Assembly (NCBI GenBank): GCA_038496675.1
Contig: CM076659.1
Location: 3,074,754 to 3,138,753 of the forward strand
DNA: 64,000 nt
Reading direction: 5' to 3'
Source of the DNA: Rachycentron canadum
Taxonomy: Eukaryota > Chordata > Actinopteri > Carangiformes > Rachycentridae
Under the pieces are notes generated by a model, which was not told where the DNA came from, did not search any database, and saw nothing but the letters and a program-made list of their open reading frames with translations. Position numbers and translations under genes: made by a program. Position 1 is the stretch's first letter; every line of letters begins with the position of its first letter. Below are positions 51,280 to 63,656 of this stretch, one piece after another.

Positions 51280-51467
51280 CACTGACATGAATCATCTGAG
51301 CCTCTCTCTTCACTCCATCTGCTTTAAAATGAGGCAATCCCACAATAGATTCCTCATTTGTGGGTAACCGGTCGGCGCTGCAACGCCAAATGCCAGCAGG
51401 CCCCTCGCACCGACTGCCCGCCGCCTGAAGACTGGCACTGTGACATCACATCCTGTCATTGTGTCGA
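51280..51467 (+). repeat. Duplicated 188-bp element, copy 2
   Basis: Same length and orientation as the copy 1,699 bp to its left. Shared landmarks include actgacat, aatcatctga, gcaacgccaaa, gccagcaggcccctcg and tgtgacatcacatcctg. An A18 tract lies just upstream at 51197-51214. Confidence 0.85.
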
Positions 51468-53568
51468 GCTCAGGCCAGTAACATCCCAATCAAGTCTCTG
51501 GCTGCCTGGGCTTCACCAAGAAAAATAGAAGTTACAATTAGAGGAAAGCTATGAGAAGAACAACAGACTTTAGTCCAGACACATGAGTCACAAGAGATAA
51601 TACTGGAACAACAGCCAGTTGCTTCTGTCATGGGTTGGAAACACTGTGAAAAATGTATTTTGACTATATAACTAATTGCATCTGTTGAGAGCAAATTTAT
51701 CAATTTTATCCCTATGAAAAATACTAAAAATAATTTGAATTGTAAATAACAACTTGGTGAATTAAACTCATTTAACCCTTGATGAACCTGAGGGTGTGGT
51801 GTTTTATAAGCCCGTGTGGCCTGGGCAGAGCATGTTTGTCTGATAAAAATTCATTTATTTGCCTGTAACGGATACTTAAGGAGGGTTGGTATTTTTACAG
51901 CAATTCACGATCTGCACAGATTACCTCCTGGTCTGGGAACGAGGAGGTGAAGATGATGTTCTTTTCTTCTCTCAAACATTTTCAGTACCACTTTAGTTGG
52001 AAATCATATACTAAATATATGATAAAAATGATAATAATAATGAGTTCTAATTGAGAGGTCAACAAATCTCGTCACAACGTTGTAGACCACAAAGGCCAAG
52101 ACGACATGAGATGGTCATTTGTGTATTGGGTTGTGCTGTGAGTATTTCTAGCACAGTTGTTGTCATATTGACATATTAAGATGTTTTCTGAATTTCTTAT
52201 GTCACAATGGTTTGAGCTCTCAGAGCCACTGTACTGAAACGTCACCGTACACTATCCTCTGGTGAACAGGAGGATCTTTAGGATCTAAAGGGCCAAATGT
52301 TGTTCTGAGGATACTAAAAACTGAGCTAAGACCAAGTGAATATTGTCCAGGTGGCCAGAAACATGAGTCCAAGTGTTGCTCCAACTGTTGGCTACGAAGC
52401 TGTGTTTACAGTTTGTTTTCACTGATCCATTGTGGCCAAAAATACAGTTTCTGTCTGTTTAAGAAAACATGCTGAATGTGTTTATGTAGAAATCAATATT
52501 AGCCTCAAAAATCCAGTTTAGTAACATAGTCTGAAGAGTCTGAACCTATACAAAGATTAAATTCTAATACTCAGATTTGGACATGTTTCTAATCTGTGTG
52601 AAATTCTGCTTATTTTACCTCAACAGGCTCTAAAACCTGTTCATCTGAAACAATCTGAGAAAATCTCTCTTCAGCTGTGTACACGCTCTCTCATACTCTC
52701 TCTTTGCCTGTTCTGACTCATCGGGATAAACAAGTTTGCACTGTGTCTCAGAGAAGTTGCTGATTCAAATGAGTTAGAAAAGTGAAGTCCTGCTGCACAT
52801 CTGAATCATCGCGGATCCACAGCTTGTTTGAATAAATGAGATCTACAGCGATTTACAATCAGTCTTGATATGTGTCTGATCTACAGCTCAGACTCACTCC
52901 CCCGGCTGCACTCAGCACCACTCCTTGTAAACGCATCTGTTATGCTTACATGTTGTTTTGCTATTTGGGGCTAATCTAAATGAACACTGCTAAATAAACA
53001 TGAACTCTAATAGTAGTGGGTAACTCTGGCCCATGGAAGGTAGCAGCTGCCTATTTTAAAGTCCTTCCTGACTAGTTACACCCATCCTCACTTCTGTAAG
53101 ACTGTTTTTGTGCTACACTGTTCCCCTCGGCTGAATGTAGGTCAGCACCTCATTTTTTTAATATTATGCATTCCTCACCTGTAATGCATCTCCTCCTCTC
53201 TTATGGGATGACAATTTTAGCTTGACCTTCTCTCAGGCTGCACATCTTTCATTGAAATGTGAATTTTTAATGTCTCAGCCATGCATGTCCTCTTAGACAC
53301 CTGTCAGTTTCCAGCGAGGTGGTGGTTGATAGTTTTCCAACTCGATGTTGTTGGTGTATTTTATCACCCGTCATTCTCTTGTCTCTCCAAGCTGGGAGAT
53401 GTACGACACCTCTGACTGTCACCCCATGGTGCTGATTCATGGTCCTGGAGCAGTGATTTCCAACCAGAGGTACTTGTACCACAGTGGACACCCCTCTGCA
53501 GCTTCAAGTGGGCATGTAAATAGAGTGTGGAGTAAAAAATACACTATAACACTAAATCTATGTCAACT

Positions 53569-53834
53569 GGCAACCTCCAGGGCTGAAAAATGAAGGATGA
53601 TGTGACAAAAACTGAAGTACCTCAAATGACTACTAGAGGTCGGCTCCAAAAGTGAGTCTCCCATATTAAAATGTCTAAATTTACAGCAGTAAATGAATGA
53701 CACGTGGGTGAGTGTAAGCTCGCCACAAACCACCATCCACTGATGTATCAGCTCCTTACACGGCTCACCTCTTTGATCACTTTTGGGTTTTGGGTCTGCC
53801 GAGATGGTGACGGTGGAGTAGCCCACTCAAAACT
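53569..53834 (+). repeat. Dispersed repeat family A, copy
   Basis: Begins caacctccagggctgaaaaa and shares, in order, tcctcaaatg-, ggctccaaaagtgagt-, and ggtggagtagcccac-type blocks with copies at 19.82 and 60.01 kb. This resembles a repeat I know as widespread in teleost genomes; I cannot give its database name. Its right end abuts the reverse-oriented family B copy. Confidence 0.7.
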
Positions 53835-54091
53835 GATCTTTCTTAATCCTTAGAGTCTCTGTTGGTGTTATTTTGCTGCCATATTATTCATGATTGGTGC
53901 GCAATTAAGCTTGGAATGACTTTGGCTGCATAGTATCCACCCGCTGGATCCTCTGTTTCTCAGGAAAGGGAGGACACATTTGACGGTCGCACATGGATCC
54001 TTCAAAGTGAGGCAGTCTAGTCTCTCCCACTGTGATGCAATCATTCTTTAAGCGCAGACGCCGAAGGATGAGGCCCCTGAATTGGGACACA
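53833..54091 (-). repeat. Dispersed repeat family B, minus-strand copy
   Basis: Read on the minus strand it starts tgtcccaattcaggggcc and continues through aatgtgtcctccctttcc, gaggatccagcgggtggata and gcgcaccaatcatgaat, ending gatcag. It is oppositely oriented to the 58.9 kb copy and directly abuts a family A copy. Confidence 0.7.
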
Positions 54092-54484
54092 GTTTATGTG
54101 TTGCAGTTGAGTGATCTTAAAATCTAGTTGATGAGATAAAAAAGCAGCTAAAGTGACAAATAAAATGTTGAAATTGTTAACAAAAAGTATTGTGGCTAAA
54201 TAGTTGAAACGTCAGCTTGGTAGCGTGTCAGTAGGGATCCTAATTTGACCAAACAGACTAATTAAAGTGTATGAAAAAACATAACTATCCACTTTTATAG
54301 AATTAACAGTGTTAGATAACATCCAGTTTAAAAGGAAATCAAATCATGAGTGGTGTTGATGAAGAGCAATACAACACAACACAGCTACCAATGCATCACA
54401 TCAGCTTTTCATTTTAAAATAATTATTTTCTCCAAATGAAAAAAAGTCTTATCATGAAAATCTTTTTCGTTTTTTGAATGTGTG

Positions 54485-54545
54485 ATATATATATGTATAT
54501 ATATATATGTATATGTATGTATATATATATACATATATATATGTA
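54485..54545. repeat. (TA)n/(TATG)n microsatellite
   Basis: A TA-rich run with interspersed TATG units just outside the family B copy. Confidence 0.95.
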
Positions 54546-55903
54546 GGTCTCATTTCTGAAATTCTTTAAGATTGTTTTCATGCTGTTTTGGGGAGAAAAA
54601 AAATGCTCCTTTCCAATCAAGGCTTTGAGATTGAATGTCGCTTGGAGTGCATTTCTTCTTTGCTGGTTGTTGGAGACAGCAGCTGTGTGTGCCCATCCTC
54701 GTTTGACTTGCCAGGGTCCAGAGTGGCAGATAAGAGCTCACTAAATAACAAGGAGCAGCTTGCGGGCCAAACTGCTCAGGGATAAGACAACCCTGAGGAC
54801 TGAGGCCCTCAACTTCAGTGACAAGTTAATCTAGAGTAGGCTGCTCTTCAGCTGGACTTATTCCTTTGAGTGTGTGTGCGTCTGTGTGTGTGTGGACGTG
54901 TCTGCACTAGATGTTTGTGTAGCACACACACATTTCACCACAAACTTTGACAATAAAATCATGGCTCTCTCAACACCTTTTCATCCCCGCAGTGACCCAG
55001 TGTTTACTGTCCCCAGATGCCTCCTGTCCTACATTATGAACGGACGCCACAGGCAGGCAAAATCATCTGAGAGGGAATATTAAAGGATTTATACCGATCA
55101 ATAACTTCACATTGTGTGTTTAAGAACTCCAGAGGAGGCATCTGTCTCATCTGAATATGTTCCTGTTGATGTTTACAGACCAGACACCTGATGTGAGTCT
55201 GATACCGACTTAATCTTCGCCCACAGCCGTATGATGAATATAATATATTATGTGAGTCTCTCAGTGCATCTTCTGTAACTGTTTATGTGCACAACTTCTC
55301 TTCCTGTGTGTGCATTGAGTCACCTGTGTATTTATGTGAGTGAGGTTACGACTATGTTTATATCTACTTGCTCTTAATTAGGAGAAGCAGAGAGCATTGC
55401 AGTTCTGGGGGGGATTTTCTGGCTATGTAAACATCATACATCATGATTCAGTGAGGTGAAGCGAGCGTGGCCCGGCAGCTGCCAAATCTCAGCTCAGATT
55501 GTCATGTGGATGGCAACGGATGAGGGCGGCGCAGCCAACGCGGAAGTGATGACTGATGTTTGTCTCTTCGGGTCAGAACACATGAGGGTGGATGAGATTT
55601 AAATGTAAACATGGCATTTGTTGCGCACTTAATGAATTCAAATGATTTAGTCACATTTTTCATCTTAAATGCCTGTTTGCCTTAAAGCAACAGCAGACTG
55701 AAAGGAAATGAAGTAACATCTCAATTAACTGCCTCTTACATCAAGGAAATAACTGAACCTCTGATCAGTGCAGGAGCCTTTTGTCAGAGTAATTTAGAGA
55801 CTATGGTACATAGCCTCTGTTTTACCCATCATCACTGTGTTTGTGATTTACCTCTACCCACATGCAAATTTAGCAAATGTACATAAGTTGAATTTCTATA
55901 AAC

Positions 55904-56047
55904 GACATATGTGTAAAAAAAAAAAAAAAAATCATACAAAACCCATTAGAAATGGTAACAATTCTATAAATTGACATATGTCTTGTCCATACAAATATAT
56001 TTGTTTGAATGATGAATGTGATCTCATATTGTAGACATATGTGTAAA
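55904..56047 (+). repeat. Diverged direct repeats around gacatatgtgtaaa
   Basis: The 14-mer gacatatgtgtaaa occurs exactly at 55904-55917 and 56034-56047, with a related unit (ctataaattgacatatg) at 55964-55980. The region is AT-rich and may be a small decayed tandem or MITE-like element. Confidence 0.5.
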
Positions 56048-56072
56048 CCATGTCAATATATATGTTCATCTT

Positions 56073-56101
56073 ATACAGTAGGCTCCAAAAGTCTGAGACC
56101 A
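56073..56101 (+). repeat. Terminal fragment of the same Tc1-like repeat
   Basis: tacagtaggctccaaaagtc followed by tgagacc matches the start of the 47981 element with few differences. Sequence beyond it does not align to the other copy by eye. Confidence 0.45.
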
Positions 56102-58850
56102 TTTTCCCAGAATGGGAAGATAATACAAGTTTAAAGTGAATAGGAAAATATATATAAAAATGAATCATATACATTTTTAACATGTGCACATACTAATTTT
56201 ACTATGGAATCGTACATGATATAAACGTATAGCTTCATATATTGTGAGGGTATATACACTATATGTGGTAATAATAGGCGACATAAATGTCATATGTAAA
56301 ATTTCTTTAAGGGGATGGTTTTTCCATCAGTGCCTGAGCTCAGGGTTTGTTGGATGAACAACCCTCTGCCATTCATGAACAATCTCACACGTTGTACCAT
56401 CAAATCAAGAGCTGTGGCACGAAAGGCAGCGCTGCTTTCATTGTGGATGTTGTCGTAAGCTTTAACGCTACCTGTATTTATAGAAGCAAGAATCAATTCA
56501 GTTTACAGCATTCACTCAAGCTCCCATTTGTCTCCACCGATATCCACCAGCTTATTCATTTCACTGCAGATAGATATTTAACCCACTGGCTGTTGTAGCA
56601 CAGCTGCAAAACATGATGGATGTGTTGTGCGTTATCAGGCTGTGCTGTGCATTTGTTATGTATCTCAACTTTTAACTTCATCACAGAAAGTGTCAATCAT
56701 GGTATGGAGAAGGTTTGCAACAGGAATAACTGTTAAATCACAAAATGCAAATTTGTTTTCACATCACTGAAAAGCTGAAGATTAGTTATTCTTTCAACCT
56801 GCTGTCTCAGAGAAAATTGGCTTTTGTTTGCTACAGCCCAGGAAAAAAAAAACAAAACTGTCATGTCTGTTGGTGAAGTTATCAGGCTTTGCGATAAACA
56901 GCTGCTACCAGTGGATGTGTAAGGTAAAGCATGCAGCCGCCACAGAAGTCAATCACAGTTTTTTATGGTCTCCACACAGCACACGCTGCACCCCTGCATC
57001 ATTAAATTCTTGTGTTTTGGCTCCGGAGGGACCCTTTATGTGTCCCTGACACTCTGATCCTGCACTGCTCTGATCAGTGTGATCTAAGAGCCAACTCTGA
57101 CATGTCTCACATCACTTTTCTGAAGAAGCATTGGAATGTAAAATTAAAATCCTGCTCTGATTATTAAATATTAAATATTGAACAAAAAAAAAAAGAGGGG
57201 GGAAAAAAAACGAGACAAAAAAAAAAGTAAAAACCTGTCGAAAGGAGAAATGGTCTTTGTGAGTGATTGATTAACGGATTAGTTGATGGATAAAAAATTA
57301 ATGAACAGCAATTTTAATGATTAATTTATTTCTTTAAAGCAATTACCAAAGAAAACTGTCAATCCTTCACTGCTTCCAGCTTCTTAAAGTCACAATATGT
57401 CACATGTCAAAATGAAATGTCTAAAAATGACTGGGCCTGTGTTATATATGTTGCTGAGCTGCGAACTTAAATTTTACAAAATGTTTCCATCACCTATCAA
57501 CCTGGAGAAATCGGTGATTTTAATCATGGTAATGGTCTGTTTCATTTGGCAGCCTGTCAATGACGTCATATCCCCTCAGCTCACGTAGACACTGATCGAG
57601 TTTTAAGTCACATGTTAAAGGTTGACTTTTTACACCCTGATCATTTTTAACCAGATGTAGGATTTTAATCATCGGATGTCTGGAAATGCTTCATTTGTTG
57701 TTTCTACCGACGTTAATCCCCTGCTCTGTTTGTTTTGGACAGGAACACACCTCTGTGGATAATGTGTCTGCTGCTAAAAAACCTCCCGAACATCTGGTTT
57801 GATTGATTGATTAATTGTTATTGTCCAACTCAGTGGAAATTTCTCTGGCTTCTCTCAAAGAAAATAAGTTCATACGTCTCACGTCTCAAGGAATCCGACA
57901 TGTGAGAAGCTTATGGCAATGGTGGTGAAGTCAACAACTCCCATGATCCCATGAGTTCCTGATGTCGCCCAACGCTGTCCTGTGTTATTGTGTAGACTGA
58001 GAGACCCCATAGTGTCAGACGTTACATGCTGTGCTTTTCATTTTGAGGATGTGCTGCTTGTTTTTGTTTCCTGTTATTGAAAAATGTACATGTTTTAGAT
58101 TTGTATGCAATATGTTATTTCCCTGAACTGAAGGAGGGTAAGAGACCAGCGCGTCATCAACTGTGTAATATGAAAAAATGTCTGCATCACTGTTACCTCT
58201 TTTCATTGTTTCAGTTAAAAATGTTTTCTTTTTGAAGTCATTTTCATTTGTTCAAGCAGGGAAGTGGATGTGAATCTGAAGAGCTTTTAATCTGAAAAAC
58301 ACATTCTTAACTCAAACAGGTCACAGAGACTAAACAACCCAACATGTGTAAATAATTTTTTGAAGTTTTTTTGTGCAGTAAATGCTGGCCTATAAAGGAG
58401 CAGTCCGTGCACTCTGCTCCAAACTTTACTTGTGTTCTCGCACAAAATCATCTACAGAAACAGATCAGCAGAAATCTGACATTTACAAAAACATCCCTGT
58501 CTCCTTATAAATTACATTCATATACCACTGAACTGGTGGTCATGTGATTACAGGTGGGGTTATGGTCAGAGGCCATTTTTAATAAATGAACCACATTTAT
58601 TAACAGCAGCAGAATCACCGGGGGGTGGTTGGGGCAGATGGTGGAAGGTGTCTCAAAGTCCCATCTGCTGCCTCGTGTTTAGGTAAAAAAAAAAAGCACT
58701 ATGGTTAAGGTCAGAGGGTTAATGCGATGTGTCAACAAAATTATGTTTCAAAATGTGTTTGTTGTTGCCAATGATGATATAAATATAATTGTAAGGAGGC
58801 AGAGTTGCACCAAAAATGTACAGTGAAGATGAAATAACTGTGCCTCAGGT

Positions 58851-59070
58851 CAGGGGCCGTATCCCTCCAAGGCTGCATTAGAAGACATTTTCTCTCTGTT
58901 CAAATGTGGTCGAGGAATGTGTCCTTCGTTTTCCGGGCAACAAAGGATCCTACGAGTGGATCCTTCGCAGCTCAGCCTTTCCCAAGATTCATTGCACACC
59001 AGCGATGAATCACTTTTCAAACAGGGAATATGGCAAATGAAAGCAGAGGAGAAATCCTCCAAAGAGCAGA
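58851..59070 (+). repeat. Dispersed repeat family B, plus-strand copy
   Basis: Collinear with the reverse complement of 53833-54091: caggggcc start, aatgtgtcctt, then ggatcctacgagtggatcc and gcacaccagcgatgaat, ending aaagagcag. It looks like a non-autonomous DNA transposon, with the ccgtatcc/aattgggac-type ends familiar from fish genomes. No transposase was seen. Confidence 0.7.
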
Positions 59071-60009
59071 CCATCTCATTTCAGTTTGGCCTTCAGAGTC
59101 TATGCAGTCGTCTCTTGTAAGTAATATATTGAATGTTGCTTTGTGGTGTTGAATGCTCCTCATTTCAGTGATATAAATAATCTCCTATCACATTTCCCCT
59201 GATTTGACTGTTTGTATATGATGTGTTGGCTTTACTCTCTTTCTCTCTCTCAGAGATTCAACCCTGGGACAAACTGTACTGTAGAGTCAATGGGTACCAG
59301 CTTCAGAGCTTCAGGTTCATCAGCTGCCTTGGTAAAGTCACTGAAGACAAAACAAGAGACCATCACCACCAAGATCCTGAAGAGGAGAGAGGTAGACCAC
59401 CACTTTGCTGTATCACCTGGTTGTGAGTTTTCTGTTCTGAAAAGGACCCATGGTCTTGGTCCACTTCTCGAGCGTTTGACAAGGACCTCCTGAGAGAGAG
59501 AGAGAGACAAGGCAACCTGCTAAAGCAGCCTATCACACAACAGGTCTGTGCATTTGATCACTCTATCACCAAGTTAAGGTAACACGCTTACAGTTGCATA
59601 TCTAATATTCATCATTTAATGCAGGATGCAAACTGCACAAACAACAACATTCAGAACCTGTGGTGTCGTGGTGAATTTGATAAAGTAACTGATATATTTA
59701 GTCACATTCCCAGTCCTGTTCTTTTACAAACCTTAACTTTCTTTTTTTTTTACGTTTGAATTTGGTCATTGAGTTGTAAAGCGATGGAGATGAGCTCGAT
59801 GTGAAACTGTGCTGGATTTCTTTGTGTTTGATAATTGACTCATCTCCCTCTCAGGCCTCCTGATGTTATTCAGGGCCTTCCCATCACAGATGTAGTGGAT
59901 ATGTGGTCTCTGGGTGGTGTTTTGGCAACTGTACCTCGGCAGCCTGCCATTCTCTCAGAGGTGCCAGTATTACCTGCTATGTCATCTAATATAGTTGTGT
60001 TTAATTCAA

Positions 60010-60435
60010 GCAGCAACCTCCAGGAATGAAAGATGAAGCCAAGGCAGAAGTGCCAAAAGCTGCAGTTCCTCAAATGGCCACCTGATGCTGGCTCCAAAAG
60101 CGAGTCAATCCCCATAGACTCCCATGTTACAATGTCAGTCTTTGCAACAGACATGAATAGTTTTGGTGTCTACAGCTCCTCCTTCATGACATCTGTGAGG
60201 AGGGCAAATTTTTATAAAACTCATCCGCTTAAACATTATGCAGTTCTGCATAATCGTCGGCTTGTTGCTTTGAGTGTCACAAACAAGCACCAAAGTCTCG
60301 GCTCCTCCTCTTCGTCAGTAGCTTGGAGTTCAGGGGTGTCAGGCATTGCTAAGAGGGGCACGGTGGAGCAGCCACCTCCGAGCTTCAAAACCACTCTTCA
60401 GGAACCTGTGGGTGACGTCACCGTTGTAGAGCTCC
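60010..60435 (+). repeat. Dispersed repeat family A, longest copy
   Basis: Contains cagcaacctccaggaatgaa, gctggctccaaaagcgagtc, aatccccatagactcccatg and cacggtggagcagcc in order. It accounts for the 155-codon ORF at 60033-60500, which is therefore not a gene. Confidence 0.75.
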
Positions 60436-63400
60436 GTGTTCAAACACAAGTGGATATTCAATGTGATTGTCTACATTATCTGTCCAGACAAACGTTCTGA
60501 GCCAGGACTCCACAAAGCCAACATGGAGGCTCCATGTACCTTTACAACACAGCATCAAATGGGTCAGATATTTGCTTCCAAGTGACTGTTTTCAGGTTTA
60601 CTCTGGGGTAGATGCAGAGCTTCACATATCCCATCTGGAGCTCTGAGGTTTAGGTACTGCAGCCATGATTGATGAGGGCCAGCAGGGTGCAGGTGAGTTA
60701 GCAAGAACAGGAAAACAACTCACCTCGTCCTGATGAAGACAGAGATAAACAGAGGACAAACAACAAACACCAGGAAGAAGGGAAACAAGAGAAAAACAAA
60801 GGTAAATGGAAGAATGCAGCGAAATCTTAACATCTCCCCTCTTTAAAAAAAATCCTGAATCTATGAATACAGAAAAATGTAAGGTTTAACTAAATGTCAC
60901 TGAGAGGCCCCAACTCAGTTTATGTTTCCTTATCAAACTTGAGTTGCATACCGGACCATGATTGGCTTCCAAACTAGTTGTGATGTCATAAAATCCTGCA
61001 GGGATTAAACTGGGATATGAGGCGAGCACAGAGAAACTTCAGCGGATCAATGTGAAAACAACCAAGTTTCCGACTGCACGTGCATCAGTCTGCACAGTGA
61101 GGGTCAACCAGAAATAGATTGAGGGGACTTCAAAGAAACTAAAGGCAGCACTTCACTTAGTTACTGTTGGTCTATTGGATATATCTAAGCTCTATGGTTA
61201 AATATCTGTGATATATGGATCACTTTGCTTTCTTTACTCAGTCACTGTACTTTCTGCACCAGTTTTAAGGTCATTTACTTGAGTATTTCCATGTTATATT
61301 AAGAAAACAGTACAAATGAACCCAACAACATTTAATATCTGAATGCATCACTGAAGATGATCAATTACTCACAGACACGACCTATATTTTAAGAATAGTT
61401 TGCAGACTTTGTTCTTTTTCTTAAGTGAACCAGTGATTTTTCTGTGTGTGGTTTTGCTACGTTTACTTCAGTAAATGAGCTCAGTATTTCCTCCCCCACT
61501 GTCCTTGGTTGACAAGTCACCAAAACACACTCACACACATACACACACACATCCCACACAGCTGCACATTTGATGTTTGCAAATAAAATTCACCATGTGG
61601 ATAATATGAGGGCATTGACATACAGTATATGTAGAGATCAAGGGATGTGGTTTAACACAAAACAAAAAAAAGCTTGATAATTGATTGGATGATCTCATTT
61701 GTTTACAGCTCAGACATAATCCATGGATTCATTCCTTAGCATCCGGACCATGTCTCTGATCTCTTAATATGCTAATTGATGCTAAAAAAGCACCAATCAG
61801 ACCTCTGAAATGTTGGATACTAGATGACAGCTGATATTTTTACACTAAAGTCTGCCTCTGCTGCAAAAACGGACTAGTCATCCTAAATTTAAAGTGCTTG
61901 TTAGGTCTATGGTGGGTAAAGGTATTGTAGACTGTGAGGGCTGACTCTTGAGACGCACTTCCAATAGCTCCTGTGTGTAAAATATGTTTCTTTCTTCATC
62001 TCCCTCATTTTGTCCTATTGTGTCTATTGCATTGCATAAACAGGGTTTATTCCTCTTCTTTAGGAAATCTCAGTGGGACTAACCTGATTTAATAAAAGAA
62101 AAAACAGACAACAAAAATAAAGATGTTGTGGGGTAAGTCGGGTGGAGGAGGAAACTGTTTCTAATCTCAGACTAGTCTGCTATCTTTCTTTTCCTTCAAC
62201 TTGTGCCCTCACTGTCCCAACATAAACTGACTGCAAAAGGATTTAGACCCATCACGAGTGTCACTGAAAGCCAAATATTAGCATTTATGGCTGCATCACA
62301 TGAGCGCCCTGATTATGGGCTGAACATTATCCCAAATCTCAGAGGGGCATTAACATTTGACTGCAGCACCCCATTAGTGAGCACAGAGGTCACACAGAGT
62401 CCAGAGTGAAAAAGGGTCCTGTCGTGATCTTCACTTTATAAAAAGTCCTCTGACACCTGCTAATTAACACAGACCTGCACACGAGTCAGAAACCACACCA
62501 CCTCCCTTTCCGGGCGACTGGGTGGTTAATCAGCCTGAGCTACACATGTGTTATATCTGATAAGGTGCAGGAGCGAAACTTTTTGATTTGAACCAGGCCT
62601 CGAGGCCGTCCCTCCGCCAGCTGGCCCCTGCCCACTGCCACCCGCCCCCTCGTCCTCTTCCCTTTCTCTCTCTCGACAGCGAGCTGTGTAGCTACTGACC
62701 CTAATCCCAAACCGCTGCTGTCACTTCTGCTTAGCCACTGCTCCTGATTACTCCACAGGGGTATGCCATAAAAACCCACTTTCTCCATTTTCTCCAGCTT
62801 TACACATGCTGATGAAATATGATATGAGAAACTTCAAGAACGTAGATTTTTTTTTTGCTGCTGCCACTCTTTGCCCTAAGCCTGTTGTGTGCTGAGAGCA
62901 ATTTTAACAGCATCTGTGTGTGGAGCAACAAAGACGGTGTATGAATTCCACAGGTGTGGAATTGCTTTATGTGTATTTTATAGGTTTTTCAGTCTTTTGA
63001 CATTTCATGCCTTTCTGTATCTCATGTGCAAGAACCCATTTTAAAGGGTCCATGTACACAAAAAGAAATACTGCCCCTCACCCTCAGTAACCTGAAATAT
63101 TTGTTTGAAGAATATGAACATAGCAGCAAGAGAATCCAAAAGCCCATGAAAACACTCCTGTAATAAAATGTGTTGCCTTGATCTTCATCTTCAACTCACA
63201 TCTCACTATGACAGTTTCAATTTATACAGAAAACCTTTTAAATAAACTGAAATGAAAGCAGGAGAAATTTCATCTTTTAAGTTTCCTGGTTTATAAAGAA
63301 GAAACCCCCAAAATAGGATGTTGAAGAACCAATCAGCCATTATGTGATTCTTTTGAGTTATGTTCATTTCTCCTGGTGTCTTTAAAAGGCCCCTCGTAGT

Positions 63401-63605
63401 GAAACGTAATCAAACTGGGATGCTGGGGGATCGAGCAGATGACGATCTGTACGGGAAACACTTGAGCGGAGGTTACCACAGGCTGGCTGCCAGTCATCTG
63501 GACTCTTTTCATCCCTCAGTTTGCCTCTTATGGTTCATGGGAACACCACTTAGAGGCAGAAAATAGAAGCTGATGACTGTATGTTTTATGGGAAGTGCAG
63601 GTCCA

Positions 63606-63656
63606 TGTGTGTGTGGTGGGAGTGTGTGTATGTGTGTTTGTGTGTGTATGTGTGTT
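63606..63656. repeat. Imperfect (TG)n microsatellite
   Basis: A TG-rich run with several interruptions near the right edge. Confidence 0.9.

Noticed and set aside
59212..59510. Overlapping ORFs on both strands near 59.2-59.5 kb, with a possible splice acceptor (ctctctctctcag) before the plus-strand ORF
   Set aside because: No recognisable protein similarity in any frame and no matching upstream exon; it adjoins a family B repeat copy.
60033..60500. A 155-codon plus-strand ORF
   Set aside because: It lies almost wholly inside a copy of dispersed repeat family A that also occurs at 19.8 and 53.6 kb.
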